Positions 23,156 through 29,730 of a stretch of 51,378 nucleotides of DNA are shown here, piece by piece. Position 1 is the stretch's first letter. Every line of letters begins with the position of its first letter. The stretch covers positions 1 to 51,378 of the forward strand of contig CAKURH010000012.1 of assembly GCA_934675625.1 (NCBI GenBank), read 5' to 3'. The position numbers and the translations under genes are program-made. The notes below the pieces were generated by a model, which did not search any database, had not been told where the DNA came from, and worked only from the letters and a program-made list of their open reading frames with translations. The stretch comes from an uncultured Kiritimatiellota bacterium (lineage in GTDB: Bacteria > Verrucomicrobiota > Kiritimatiellia > RFP12 > UBA1067).

Positions 23156-24835
23156 TCAGGGCACCGGGAAGTTCGCGACGAGTTCGGCGGCCTCGCGCTT
23201 GACGCGCGCCTGCACCTGCACATTCGCGATGTCGTCGAGGACGTCCGCAATCCACGTGCCGATCTTAATCATCTCCGGCTCCCTCATGCCGCGCGTCGTC
23301 GCCGACGCCGTGCCGACGCGGATGCCCGACGTCCTGAACGGGCTCTCGGTGTCGAACGGGATCGTGTTCTTGTTGACGATGATGCCCGCCGCGTCGAGGG
23401 CCGCCGCCGCCGCCTTGCCCGTGATGCCCTTCGAGGTCTTGACGTCCACGAGGAAGAGGTGGTTGTCCGTCCCGCCCGAGACGATGCGGTAGCCGCGGTC
23501 CTGCACGGTCTTGCACATGACCTGGCAGTTCTTCACGACCTGCTGCGCGTAGCCCTTCTTCGCCTCGCTCATCCACTCGCGGAAGACGACCGCCTTCGCC
23601 GCGATGATGTTCTCCAGCGGGCCGCCCTGCATGCCGGGGAAGACCGCGCTGTCGAGCGCCTTCGCCCACTTCTCCTTGCAGAGCACGAGGCCGCCGCGCG
23701 GGCCGCCGAGCGTCTTGTGCGTCGTCGACGTCACGAAGTCGGCATACGGGACGGGCGACTCGTGCGCGCCGCCCGCGACGAGGCCGGCGATGTGCGCCAT
23801 GTCGACCATCATGATGCAGCCGACCTTGTCGCAGATCTCGCGGATGCGCCTGAAGTCGATCGCGCGCGGATACGCCGAGGCCCCCGTGAGGAGGATCTTC
23901 GGCTTCACCTCCAGCGCCTGCCGCTCCAGCGCGTCGTAGTCGAGCCGCTCCGTCTTCGGGTCGACCGTGTAGGGCACGATGTGGTAGATCTTGCCGGAGA
24001 AGTTGACGGGCGAGCCGTGCGAGAGGTGGCCGCCCTGATCGAGCGCCATCGACATGATCGTGTCGCCCGGCTTGATCGTCGCGAAGTAGACGGCCATGTT
24101 CGCCGCCGAGCCGCAGTGCGGCTGCACGTTCGCGTGCTCCGCGCCGAAGAGCCGGCAGGCGCGCGTGCGCGCAAGCTCCTCCGCCGCGTCGACCGGCAGG
24201 CACCCCGAATACCAGCGCTTGCCCGGATAGCCCTCGGCGTACTTGTTCATCAGCACCGAGCCCGCCGCCTCGCGGCACGCGCGCGACGACGTGTTCTCGG
24301 ACGCGATGAGGTTGATCTCCGCGTCCTCCTGCTTCGTCTGCGCCTCAATCGCGGCGAAGACCTCCGGGTCGTCCTTCATCAGCCCCGAGCAGTCGGAGAG
24401 ACGCGCGGCGCGCTCCAGCTTCCAGCGGCGGCGCACATGGCGCGCGTCGTTGTCGACCGGCGTCGCGAGAAACGTCTTCGCGATCTCCACGGCGTAGTCG
24501 CCCGAAACCGTGTCGGCGCCGAGGCAGAGGACGTTCGCGCCGTTGTGCTGGCGCGCGAGCGTCGCGGCCTCCGTCGTCGGGCAGATCGCGGCGCGGACGT
24601 TCTGGAAGCGGTTCGCGGCCATCGACATGCCGAGGCCCGTGCGGCAGATCAGGATGCCGAAATCGGCCGAACCCGAGGCGACCGCCTGCGCAACGGAAAT
24701 CGCGTAATCCGGGAAATCACAGCTCGCACGGTCGGCCGGCCCCAGGTCGATGACCTCGTGGCCGGCGCCGAGCGCCCGCACGAGATGGCCCTTGAGCTCA
24801 AACCCGCCATGGTCGGAAGCAACAACAATTTTCAT
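23156..24835 (-). CDS. fusion of ribose-5-phosphate isomerase B and serine hydroxymethyltransferase
   Basis: 559 aa. Residues 1-150 are RpiB-like: VVASDHGGFELK at the start, then ILICRTGLGMSMAANR, where the usual CGTG is CRTG. Residues about 155-559 are a full SHMT: EINLIASENT, NKYAEGYPGKRWYSG, the PLP-binding lysine in TSTTHKTLGGPRGG near residue 370, and SGIRVGTASATTRGM. The first half interconverts ribose-5-P and ribulose-5-P; the second moves one-carbon units between serine and glycine. There is no stop or frameshift between them. The genes are neighbours in other bacteria, so a fusion is plausible. AAAGG lies 7 nt before the ATG at 24835. Confidence 0.9.
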   Translation of the reverse strand: MKIVVASDHGGFELKGHLVRALGAGHEVIDLGPADRASCDFPDYAISVAQAVASGSADFGILICRTGLGMSMAANRFQNVRAAICPTTEAATLARQHNGANVLCLGADTVSGDYAVEIAKTFLATPVDNDARHVRRRWKLERAARLSDCSGLMKDDPEVFAAIEAQTKQEDAEINLIASENTSSRACREAAGSVLMNKYAEGYPGKRWYSGCLPVDAAEELARTRACRLFGAEHANVQPHCGSAANMAVYFATIKPGDTIMSMALDQGGHLSHGSPVNFSGKIYHIVPYTVDPKTERLDYDALERQALEVKPKILLTGASAYPRAIDFRRIREICDKVGCIMMVDMAHIAGLVAGGAHESPVPYADFVTSTTHKTLGGPRGGLVLCKEKWAKALDSAVFPGMQGGPLENIIAAKAVVFREWMSEAKKGYAQQVVKNCQVMCKTVQDRGYRIVSGGTDNHLFLVDVKTSKGITGKAAAAALDAAGIIVNKNTIPFDTESPFRTSGIRVGTASATTRGMREPEMIKIGTWIADVLDDIANVQVQARVKREAAELVANFPVP

Positions 24836-24874
24836 CAATCAGCCTTTCTGAAACTTGGACAGATAAATGCGAAA

Positions 24875-24880
24875 ATTATA
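24875..24880 (-). promoter_or_regulatory. -10 of the rpiB-glyA promoter, overlapping the tatD stop codon
   Basis: Minus-strand TGGTATAAT; the TAA inside the hexamer is the tatD stop codon. The predicted leader is about 30-35 nt and contains the AAAGG ribosome-binding site. Confidence 0.6.
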
Positions 24881-25712
24881 CCATATGTTGCCTCGCCTCC
24901 GCAAACGAGAGCGCCTTCTCCGCGTTGGCGAAGGTCAGGTCGGCAAAATCGTCCGCCGTCCGGCCGCGCAGGTTCGCAAGAAACGCGCACGTGTGGCGAA
25001 TGAACGCCGACTCGTTCGGATGTCCACGCATCGGCACGGGCGCAAGGAACGGCGCGTCCGTCTCGATGAGGATTCGGTCGTCCGGCACGTAACGCGCCGC
25101 CTCCCGCACGTTGTCCGCGCGCTTGAACGTGACGATGCCCGAAAACGAGATGGAAAACCCAAGGTCGAGATACGCCCGAGCCTCGTCCGTCGTGCCCGTG
25201 AAGCAGTGGATGATGCCGCGCGACGGAATCTCCTTCAGGAGCGCGAGCGTGTCCGCCGCCGCCTCGCGCGTGTGGACAACGACCGGCAGGTTGCGCCGAT
25301 GCGCCTCCTCCAGTTGCGCGGCGAAGAGCTTCATCTGCGCCGCGCGCGTCTCGGGGCCGTAGTAATGATAGTCAAGGCCAATCTCGCCAATGGCCGTGGG
25401 AGAATGCGTTAACGCGTCGAATGAGCGAATCAGCGCATCAATGAACTCCGTCGGACGCTCCCAATCGACGCCGTCCATGTCGTAGCCAAACGCCGTCACG
25501 ACCGTCGGCAGGTCGCTCCGTGCCTCTCCGCCTCCGTTTTCTCCGTGTTGAACGCCGTAGGCCGCCGCCGCGCAGGCCGCCTCATTCATCTCGCGGCTGC
25601 CCCCGACGGCCATCAGCTTCTCGACGCCCGCCGCCTTGGCGCGCGCGAGAATCGCGGCAATCGCCGCCGGATCCTGCGCGTCGAAATGGCAATGCGTGTC
25701 AAAGAGCCTCAT
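24876..25712 (-). CDS. tatD: TatD-family metal-dependent hydrolase
   Basis: 278 aa. Metal-ligand motifs are all present: DTHCHFD (residues 4-10), EIGLDYHYY with the bridging Glu, VVHTREA, IIHCFTG and ETDAPFLAP. TatD proteins are deoxyribonucleases or related phosphoesterases with a TIM barrel. Around residues 53-65 (QHGENGGGEARSD) there is a short extra loop encoded by a degenerate array of CTCCGTG-type units (25516-25548). The start at 25712 overlaps the folP stop as ATGA, so the two are translationally coupled. Confidence 0.92.
   Translation of the reverse strand: MRLFDTHCHFDAQDPAAIAAILARAKAAGVEKLMAVGGSREMNEAACAAAAYGVQHGENGGGEARSDLPTVVTAFGYDMDGVDWERPTEFIDALIRSFDALTHSPTAIGEIGLDYHYYGPETRAAQMKLFAAQLEEAHRRNLPVVVHTREAAADTLALLKEIPSRGIIHCFTGTTDEARAYLDLGFSISFSGIVTFKRADNVREAARYVPDDRILIETDAPFLAPVPMRGHPNESAFIRHTCAFLANLRGRTADDFADLTFANAEKALSFAEARQHMV
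25516..25548. repeat. degenerate CTCCGTG-type array inside tatD
   Basis: Units CTCCGTGC, CTCTCCGC, CTCCGTTTT and CTCCGTGT follow one another. They match the octamer family at 27431-27454 and 44206-44229 and encode an extra Gly/Glu-rich loop. Confidence 0.45.
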
Positions 25713-26488
25713 GCGGACGTCTCCGACAGGGCCTCCCACACCTTCAGCGCCTGCACGGTCTCGCGCACGTCATGGACGCGCACGACGGACGCGCCGCCCT
25801 GCGCTGCCCACAGCGCAATCGCCAGGTTCCCCGCGAGATCCTTGCCCGGCACCTTCGTGCCCGTGAGCTTCTTCACGATGCGCTTTCGACTCGCGCCCAC
25901 GAGAACGCGCCCCAGCTTCGCGAGTTCGGACGTGGCCCGCAACAGCCGCAGATCCTCCTCGCGCGTCGTGTCGAAGCCAATCATCGGATCGAGATAGAGG
26001 CGCGGCAGATACGCCCGGTACGGCGCGAGATCCGCTTCGCCGCGCACGGGCAGGACAAGTTCGACGTCGGGATAGACGTCCAGCAGCTTGATCATGTCGG
26101 GAATCGGCTGCACGTAGACGCAGTTGATGATTGTCGCCCCCGCCTCAATCGCCCGCGCCGCCGTCTCGGGATGGTAGGTGTCGACGGAAATCTGAACTTC
26201 CTCATCACCTTTTCCTTCTTCCTTTTTCCTTTTTCCTGCTCCCCTCTTTCCCTTTCCCTTCAGCGCCTTGACTTCGCCCAGCACCGGCTCCAGCCGCGCC
26301 CACTCCTCGTCCCACGCGAGCGGCGTCGCGCCGGGCCGCGTCGATTCACCGCCGAAGTCGAGAATGTCCGCCCCCTCGTCGATGTGGTTCGCCGCGCGGC
26401 GCACCGCCTCTTCGGGACTGAAGAACTTGCCGCCGTCCGAAAACGAATCAGGCGTGACGTTGATGATGCCCATGACCTTGCAGTTCAT
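25709..26488 (-). CDS. folP: dihydropteroate synthase-like protein, with altered active site
   Basis: 259 aa. It resembles DHPS, which joins p-aminobenzoate to the pterin in folate synthesis: INVTPDSFSDGG (residues 8-19), DFGGESTRPGA, ISVDTYHPE, GASRKRIVKKLTG and VRVHDV are all in order. The usual IND(V/I)SG strand reads IINCVYVQPIP, so the conserved Asn-Asp pair is missing. An extra Lys/Glu/Gly-rich loop (GKGKRGAGKRKKEEGKGDEE, about 75-94) comes from a short-unit purine array. Overlaps of 4 bp join it to nth and tatD. Fold and pathway are likely; full activity is less sure. Confidence 0.82.
   Translation of the reverse strand: MNCKVMGIINVTPDSFSDGGKFFSPEEAVRRAANHIDEGADILDFGGESTRPGATPLAWDEEWARLEPVLGEVKALKGKGKRGAGKRKKEEGKGDEEVQISVDTYHPETAARAIEAGATIINCVYVQPIPDMIKLLDVYPDVELVLPVRGEADLAPYRAYLPRLYLDPMIGFDTTREEDLRLLRATSELAKLGRVLVGASRKRIVKKLTGTKVPGKDLAGNLAIALWAAQGGASVVRVHDVRETVQALKVWEALSETSA
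26209..26260. repeat. heptamer polypyrimidine array inside folP
   Basis: On the plus strand, units such as TTCTTCC, TTTTTCC, TTTTTCC run in tandem, followed by TCTTTCCC and TTTCCC. They encode the Lys/Glu/Gly loop of the FolP-like protein. Confidence 0.6.
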
Positions 26489-27240
26489 ATCTTCTTCTCC
26501 TCGTGACAGTAGTTCCGAATCGGACAGCCCGCGCACTTCGGGCGCACCGGCCCGCAGCGTGTCTGCCCGAACGAGACGAGATGCGAGTTCCACGTCTTCC
26601 AGTATTTGACGGGCAGAAGCTTGCGCAACGACATTTCCGTCTCCAGCGGCGTCTTCGTCTGCACGAGCCGCAAACGGTTCGAGATGCGGTGCACATGCAC
26701 GTCCACGCAGATCGCGGGCAGGTCGAAGCCGACGGCGACCGTCAGGTTCGCGGTCTTGCGTCCGACGCCGGGCAGTTCGCACAGCTCCTCGACCGTGTGT
26801 GGCAGGACGCCGCCGAACTTCTCCCGCAAGACGCGCGGCAGTTCCTTCAGGTGCCGCGCCTTGTCGCGATAGAAGCCGACGGGATAGATGAGCTTCTCGA
26901 TCTCCGCGACGCTCAGGCGCTCCAAGTCGTCCGCATTGAACGGGTCCGTCGGCGCGGCGGCGGGGTCTGTCCCCACAGGACGGGGGTCTGTCCCCACGGC
27001 GCGACGGGCGAGACCGGCGGCGAAGAGCCGCTTCACCGCCCCGGCCGTGCAGGCGTCTTTCGTGCGCGCGCTCAGGATCGTCCCGACGAGGACGCAGAAC
27101 GGGTCGTGTGTCTGCGCCTCGACGAGTTCGATGATCGGCGCGGCATGCGCCTGGAACTCCGCCTTCAGCGCCGCGTCAATCGCCGCGATCTTTCGCAGAA
27201 GCCGCCGCCGATCCGGAGTCTCGCCTGTCCTTGGTTTCAT
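26485..27240 (-). CDS. nth: endonuclease III
   Basis: 251 aa against about 211 in E. coli. It removes oxidised pyrimidines and cuts at abasic sites. The HhH motif with the catalytic Lys is ELPGVGRKTAN, the catalytic Asp is in CVDVHVHRISNRL, and the 4Fe-4S cluster cysteines are spaced C-x6-C-x2-C-x5-C near the C-terminus (CGPVRPKCAGC...YC). Extra residues between the first helices (VGTDPRPVGTDPAAAPTDP) are encoded by two 21-bp copies of a GGGGTCTGTCCCC palindrome. The start at 27240 has no Shine-Dalgarno site, and a TATAAT lies 8 nt upstream. It is the first gene of nth-folP-tatD. Confidence 0.93.
   Translation of the reverse strand: MKPRTGETPDRRRLLRKIAAIDAALKAEFQAHAAPIIELVEAQTHDPFCVLVGTILSARTKDACTAGAVKRLFAAGLARRAVGTDPRPVGTDPAAAPTDPFNADDLERLSVAEIEKLIYPVGFYRDKARHLKELPRVLREKFGGVLPHTVEELCELPGVGRKTANLTVAVGFDLPAICVDVHVHRISNRLRLVQTKTPLETEMSLRKLLPVKYWKTWNSHLVSFGQTRCGPVRPKCAGCPIRNYCHEEKKI
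26962..27003. repeat. two tandem 21-bp copies of a GGGGTCTGTCCCC palindrome inside nth
   Basis: Copies start at 26962 and 26983. The core is nearly self-complementary. Because 21 is a multiple of three, each copy adds seven codons (VGTDPRP-like). A single copy of the core lies in another gene at 33320-33332. Confidence 0.75.
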
Positions 27241-27248
27241 GGGCGAGA

Positions 27249-27254
27249 ATTATA
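27249..27254 (-). promoter_or_regulatory. extended -10 of a leaderless promoter for nth
   Basis: Minus-strand TGGTATAAT ends 8 nt before the nth ATG. No convincing -35 is seen at 16-18 nt. Confidence 0.65.
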
Positions 27255-27377
27255 CCACATTGTGTCTTTTGCGTTTTGCCCCGCCGTTCCAAGGTAAAAA
27301 GGAACCTATCTTTTCACGCAGAGGCTGATGGTTGGGGCGCAGAGACCATAAAGGCAATTCGTATTCGATTAAGTCTC

Positions 27378-27454
27378 ACACGGAGGCACGGAGACACGGA
27401 GTTTTGAGAGATTGCACGGCTCGCACTTTCCTCCGTGGCTCCGTAACTCCGTGT
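27378..27454. repeat. octamer inverted-array element, three units facing three
   Basis: Left arm: ACACGGAG, GCACGGAG, ACACGGAG (27378-27401). After a 29-nt loop comes the right arm: CTCCGTGG, CTCCGTAA, CTCCGTGT (27431-27454). It lies in the gap between the broken cupin gene and nth. The stretch before it (27255-27377) shows no gene, only a possible further degenerate CGCAGAG repeat. Confidence 0.8.
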
Positions 27455-27494
27455 GATGTCCACTGTTTCCTGTAAGTTTCAGACGCTTTTCGCC

Positions 27495-27940
27495 TTACTC
27501 CTTTGTCGCCGTGGCGTAGTCCGCGTCCGAGACGGGTTCGAGCCACGTGTTCCTGTTCGTGTCGGGATGGCATTCGATGGCGAGGTGGCTGAACCACGTC
27601 TTCGGCCCCGCGCCGTGCCGCGCGCGAGCGAGTCGCCGTCGGGACGCGACGGGTTGTCGTCCGCCGCGCCGCGATCCGCCTCGGGCGCAAGCTTGTAGAG
27701 GACGCCGAGCGAATTGAGCGCCTTGGGGAAGCCGCAGTAGGCGTAGAGCTGCGTCACGGCGTCCTTCAGTTCGCGCGTCGTCCAGCCCGCCACGTAGGCC
27801 GTCTCGTACGCGCCCTCCAGCCGCTTCAGGTCGCCGCGTGCCGTGCAGGCGGCGACGTCACAGAGGGCCTTTTCCTTTTCCGTCAATGCCATAGCTGTTC
27901 CTCCGATGAGTGTGAATAATCCTAAAAGGAGTTTCTTCAT
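27495..27940 (-). pseudogene. carboxymuconolactone decarboxylase/cupin protein gene with internal deletion
   Basis: The first 85 codons (signal-like MKKLLLGLFTLIGG, then TTRELKDAVTQLYAYCGFPKALNSLG) match the start of an exported carboxymuconolactone-decarboxylase-family protein. After about position 27620 the same frame turns to nonsense, while the next frame reads HGAGPKTWFSHLAIECH and ends TWLEPVSDADYATATKE, the typical end of the cupin domain found at the C-terminus of such proteins. The rest of the decarboxylase domain and most of the cupin are missing. An internal deletion with a frame change explains this best. An assembly error is the alternative. It follows flavodoxin and LysR, its usual neighbours. 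Confidence 0.8.
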
Positions 27941-27985
27941 TGCCTGTTTCCCTGTGCCGTTTTCTTTTTCAACGCAAAGGGCTCC

Positions 27986-28603
27986 TCACGCCTCCACCGC
28001 GAGGCGGTCGGTGACGAACGCCTTGAGGCCGAAGCCCGCCTTGATGGTCGCGCCGAGGAACGCCTTCGGCGGCAGCACGTTCGCGCCCTCGACGAGCGCG
28101 GCGAAGTCGCGCGCGCAGTTCTGCATCCCGCCGCCGCCATGCGTCTGGAAGAGGCAGACCGCCTTCGTCTTCAGCGTCGCCGCGTTCTCGCTCACCCACG
28201 TGCGCACCGGCGGCGCCATCGTGCCCCACCAGTTCGGCGTGCCGACGAACACGACGTCGTAGGACGCGACGTCCAGCCCCTCGATCTTCTGGATCGGACG
28301 CAGCGTCCCCGCGCGGCACTCCGGCTTCGCCTCGTCGCAGCAGTCGCCGTAGTCCGGCGCATACGGCTTCGCGGCCTTGATCTCGACGAGCTTCGCGCCG
28401 CCGCACGTCTTCGCGAACGTCTCCGCCGCGTAGCGCGTGTTGCCGCTGCGCGAGAAGTAGACGACGAGAACCTTGTCCTTTTTCACTTTCATGGGCATCG
28501 GGGCCCCTCCTTCCTGTTTTGATTTCGCCTCCGCACAGGCCGGCAAGAACACGCTGGCCGCCGCGAACGCGGTTGACTGACGAATGAATTCCTTACGATT
28601 CAT
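27986..28603 (-). CDS. exported flavodoxin-like protein
   Basis: 205 aa. The N-terminus MNRKEFIRQSTAFAAASVF continues into LPAC, a lipobox, so a lipoprotein is likely. The flavodoxin fold follows: VLVVYFSRSGNTRYAAE (FMN phosphate loop), VVFVGTPNWWGTMAPPVRTW and CLFQTHGGGGM. Flavodoxins of this LysR-linked type carry electrons to unknown partners. The ATG at 28603 has AAGGA 11 nt upstream. An in-frame ATG at 28651 lies within the decamer repeat and is not preferred. It lies between the LysR gene and the broken decarboxylase/cupin gene. Confidence 0.88.
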   Translation of the reverse strand: MNRKEFIRQSTAFAAASVFLPACAEAKSKQEGGAPMPMKVKKDKVLVVYFSRSGNTRYAAETFAKTCGGAKLVEIKAAKPYAPDYGDCCDEAKPECRAGTLRPIQKIEGLDVASYDVVFVGTPNWWGTMAPPVRTWVSENAATLKTKAVCLFQTHGGGGMQNCARDFAALVEGANVLPPKAFLGATIKAGFGLKAFVTDRLAVEA

Positions 28604-28635
28604 ATGATGAGTGTTCCTTTCTTGCTCGTTTTCTT

Positions 28636-28700
28636 TTCCACGAATCTTCACGAATTTTCACGAATTCAATATTGGTGTCGATTCGTGTCAATTCGTGGCT
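28636..28700. repeat. decamer inverted-array element, second copy
   Basis: Left arm TTCCACGAAT, CTTCACGAAT, TTTCACGAAT (28636-28665); 5-nt loop; right arm ATTGGTGTCG, ATTCGTGTCA, ATTCGTGGCT (28671-28700). It has the same unit and same 3+3 layout as 23083-23145. It fills most of the LysR-flavodoxin gap. Confidence 0.8.
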
Positions 28701-28735
28701 AAAAACCATATCTGTGCCAAGGATCGTCATATCGT

Positions 28736-29647
28736 TTACTTCTCCTTGAAGTCGTCGAGGCCCGCGCATTCCTTCACCCGGCCGCGCAGGAGCCGCACGA
28801 GCTCGGCGGCAGCCGGGGCGAGTGCGGCGCCCTCCTTCCACGCGACGTAGACCTCGCTGAAGAGCTCCGGCTCGAACGGACGGAACACGAGCCGCTTCGC
28901 GAGCATCTCCGGCACGAGCCCGTCAATCGAGACGGCCGCCCCGACACCCTCCGCCACGGCATGCGCGGCGTTGTACAGCAGGTTGAACGTGCCGACGACG
29001 TTCAGCTGCGCGTAGTCGTAGCCCGCCCAGCCCGCGATCTCGGACGCCATACGCATCCGGCGCGGCATGAGGAGCGGACGCCCCAGGAGGTCGGCGGGCA
29101 CGATCGCCTTCTTCTTCGCGAGCGGATCGTCCTTCGTCAGCACGAGGCCGAGCGAGTGGTAGACGCCGAGGGACAGCGAGTCGCAGCCGTCAAGCCGCCC
29201 CGGCCCGATCAGCACGGCGAGGTCGAGCGTGCCGCGCTGAACGCGCGTGGCGAGATCCTCGCCGTTGCCCGAGACGAGCTGGAACGAGACGGCGGGGTTC
29301 TTGCGGTTGAGGTCGCGCAGGGCCGAGGCGACGAGCGCGAAGCCGAACGTCTCGGCCGCGCCGATCGTGATGCGCCCCGACAGCTTCGAGGCCGCGCACG
29401 AGACCTCGCGCACCGTGCAGTCGACGAGCGAGAGGATCTCGTCCGCCCGCTTGCGGAAGACTTCGCCCTTCGCCGTGAGCTTCACGGCGCGCGCGCCGCG
29501 CTCGAACAGCGTCTGCCGGAGGCAGGCCTCAAGCTCGCCCAGCTGCTTCGAGAGCGCGGGCTGGCTGATGCCGAGCTTCTTCGCCGCGCGCGAGATGTTC
29601 CCCTCGCGGGCGATCATTGCAAAAGACCTGATATGCCTGAATTCCAT
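28736..29647 (-). CDS. LysR-family transcriptional regulator
   Basis: 303 aa, normal for the family. The winged HTH is at the N-terminus (EFRHIRSFAMIAREGNISRA, then LGISQPALSKQLGELE), followed by the effector domain (ITIGAAETFGFALVASALRD). It probably controls the downstream flavodoxin and decarboxylase/cupin genes. The promoter is near-consensus and ends 7 nt before the ATG, with no Shine-Dalgarno site, so the mRNA should be leaderless. Inducer unknown. Confidence 0.93.
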   Translation of the reverse strand: MEFRHIRSFAMIAREGNISRAAKKLGISQPALSKQLGELEACLRQTLFERGARAVKLTAKGEVFRKRADEILSLVDCTVREVSCAASKLSGRITIGAAETFGFALVASALRDLNRKNPAVSFQLVSGNGEDLATRVQRGTLDLAVLIGPGRLDGCDSLSLGVYHSLGLVLTKDDPLAKKKAIVPADLLGRPLLMPRRMRMASEIAGWAGYDYAQLNVVGTFNLLYNAAHAVAEGVGAAVSIDGLVPEMLAKRLVFRPFEPELFSEVYVAWKEGAALAPAAAELVRLLRGRVKECAGLDDFKEK

Positions 29648-29654
29648 GCCGCGT

Positions 29655-29684
29655 AGTATAGCACACGTGACATAGAACTGTCAA
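29655..29684 (-). promoter_or_regulatory. near-consensus promoter of the LysR gene, leaderless
   Basis: On the minus strand, TTGACA (29679-29684), 18-nt spacer, TATACT (29655-29660) with TGC extension, then 7 nt to the ATG. A second TGCTATAAT overlaps the -35 (29684-29689), possibly a tandem promoter or operator. Confidence 0.75.
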
Positions 29685-29730
29685 TTATAGCAATAGGTCT
29701 TTCATAACCACACGGAATGTGACGAATTTT

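Noticed and set aside
23083..28700. Possible CRISPR array because of regular repeats
   Set aside because: Units are 7-10 nt without spacers and arranged head to head; no cas genes are present.
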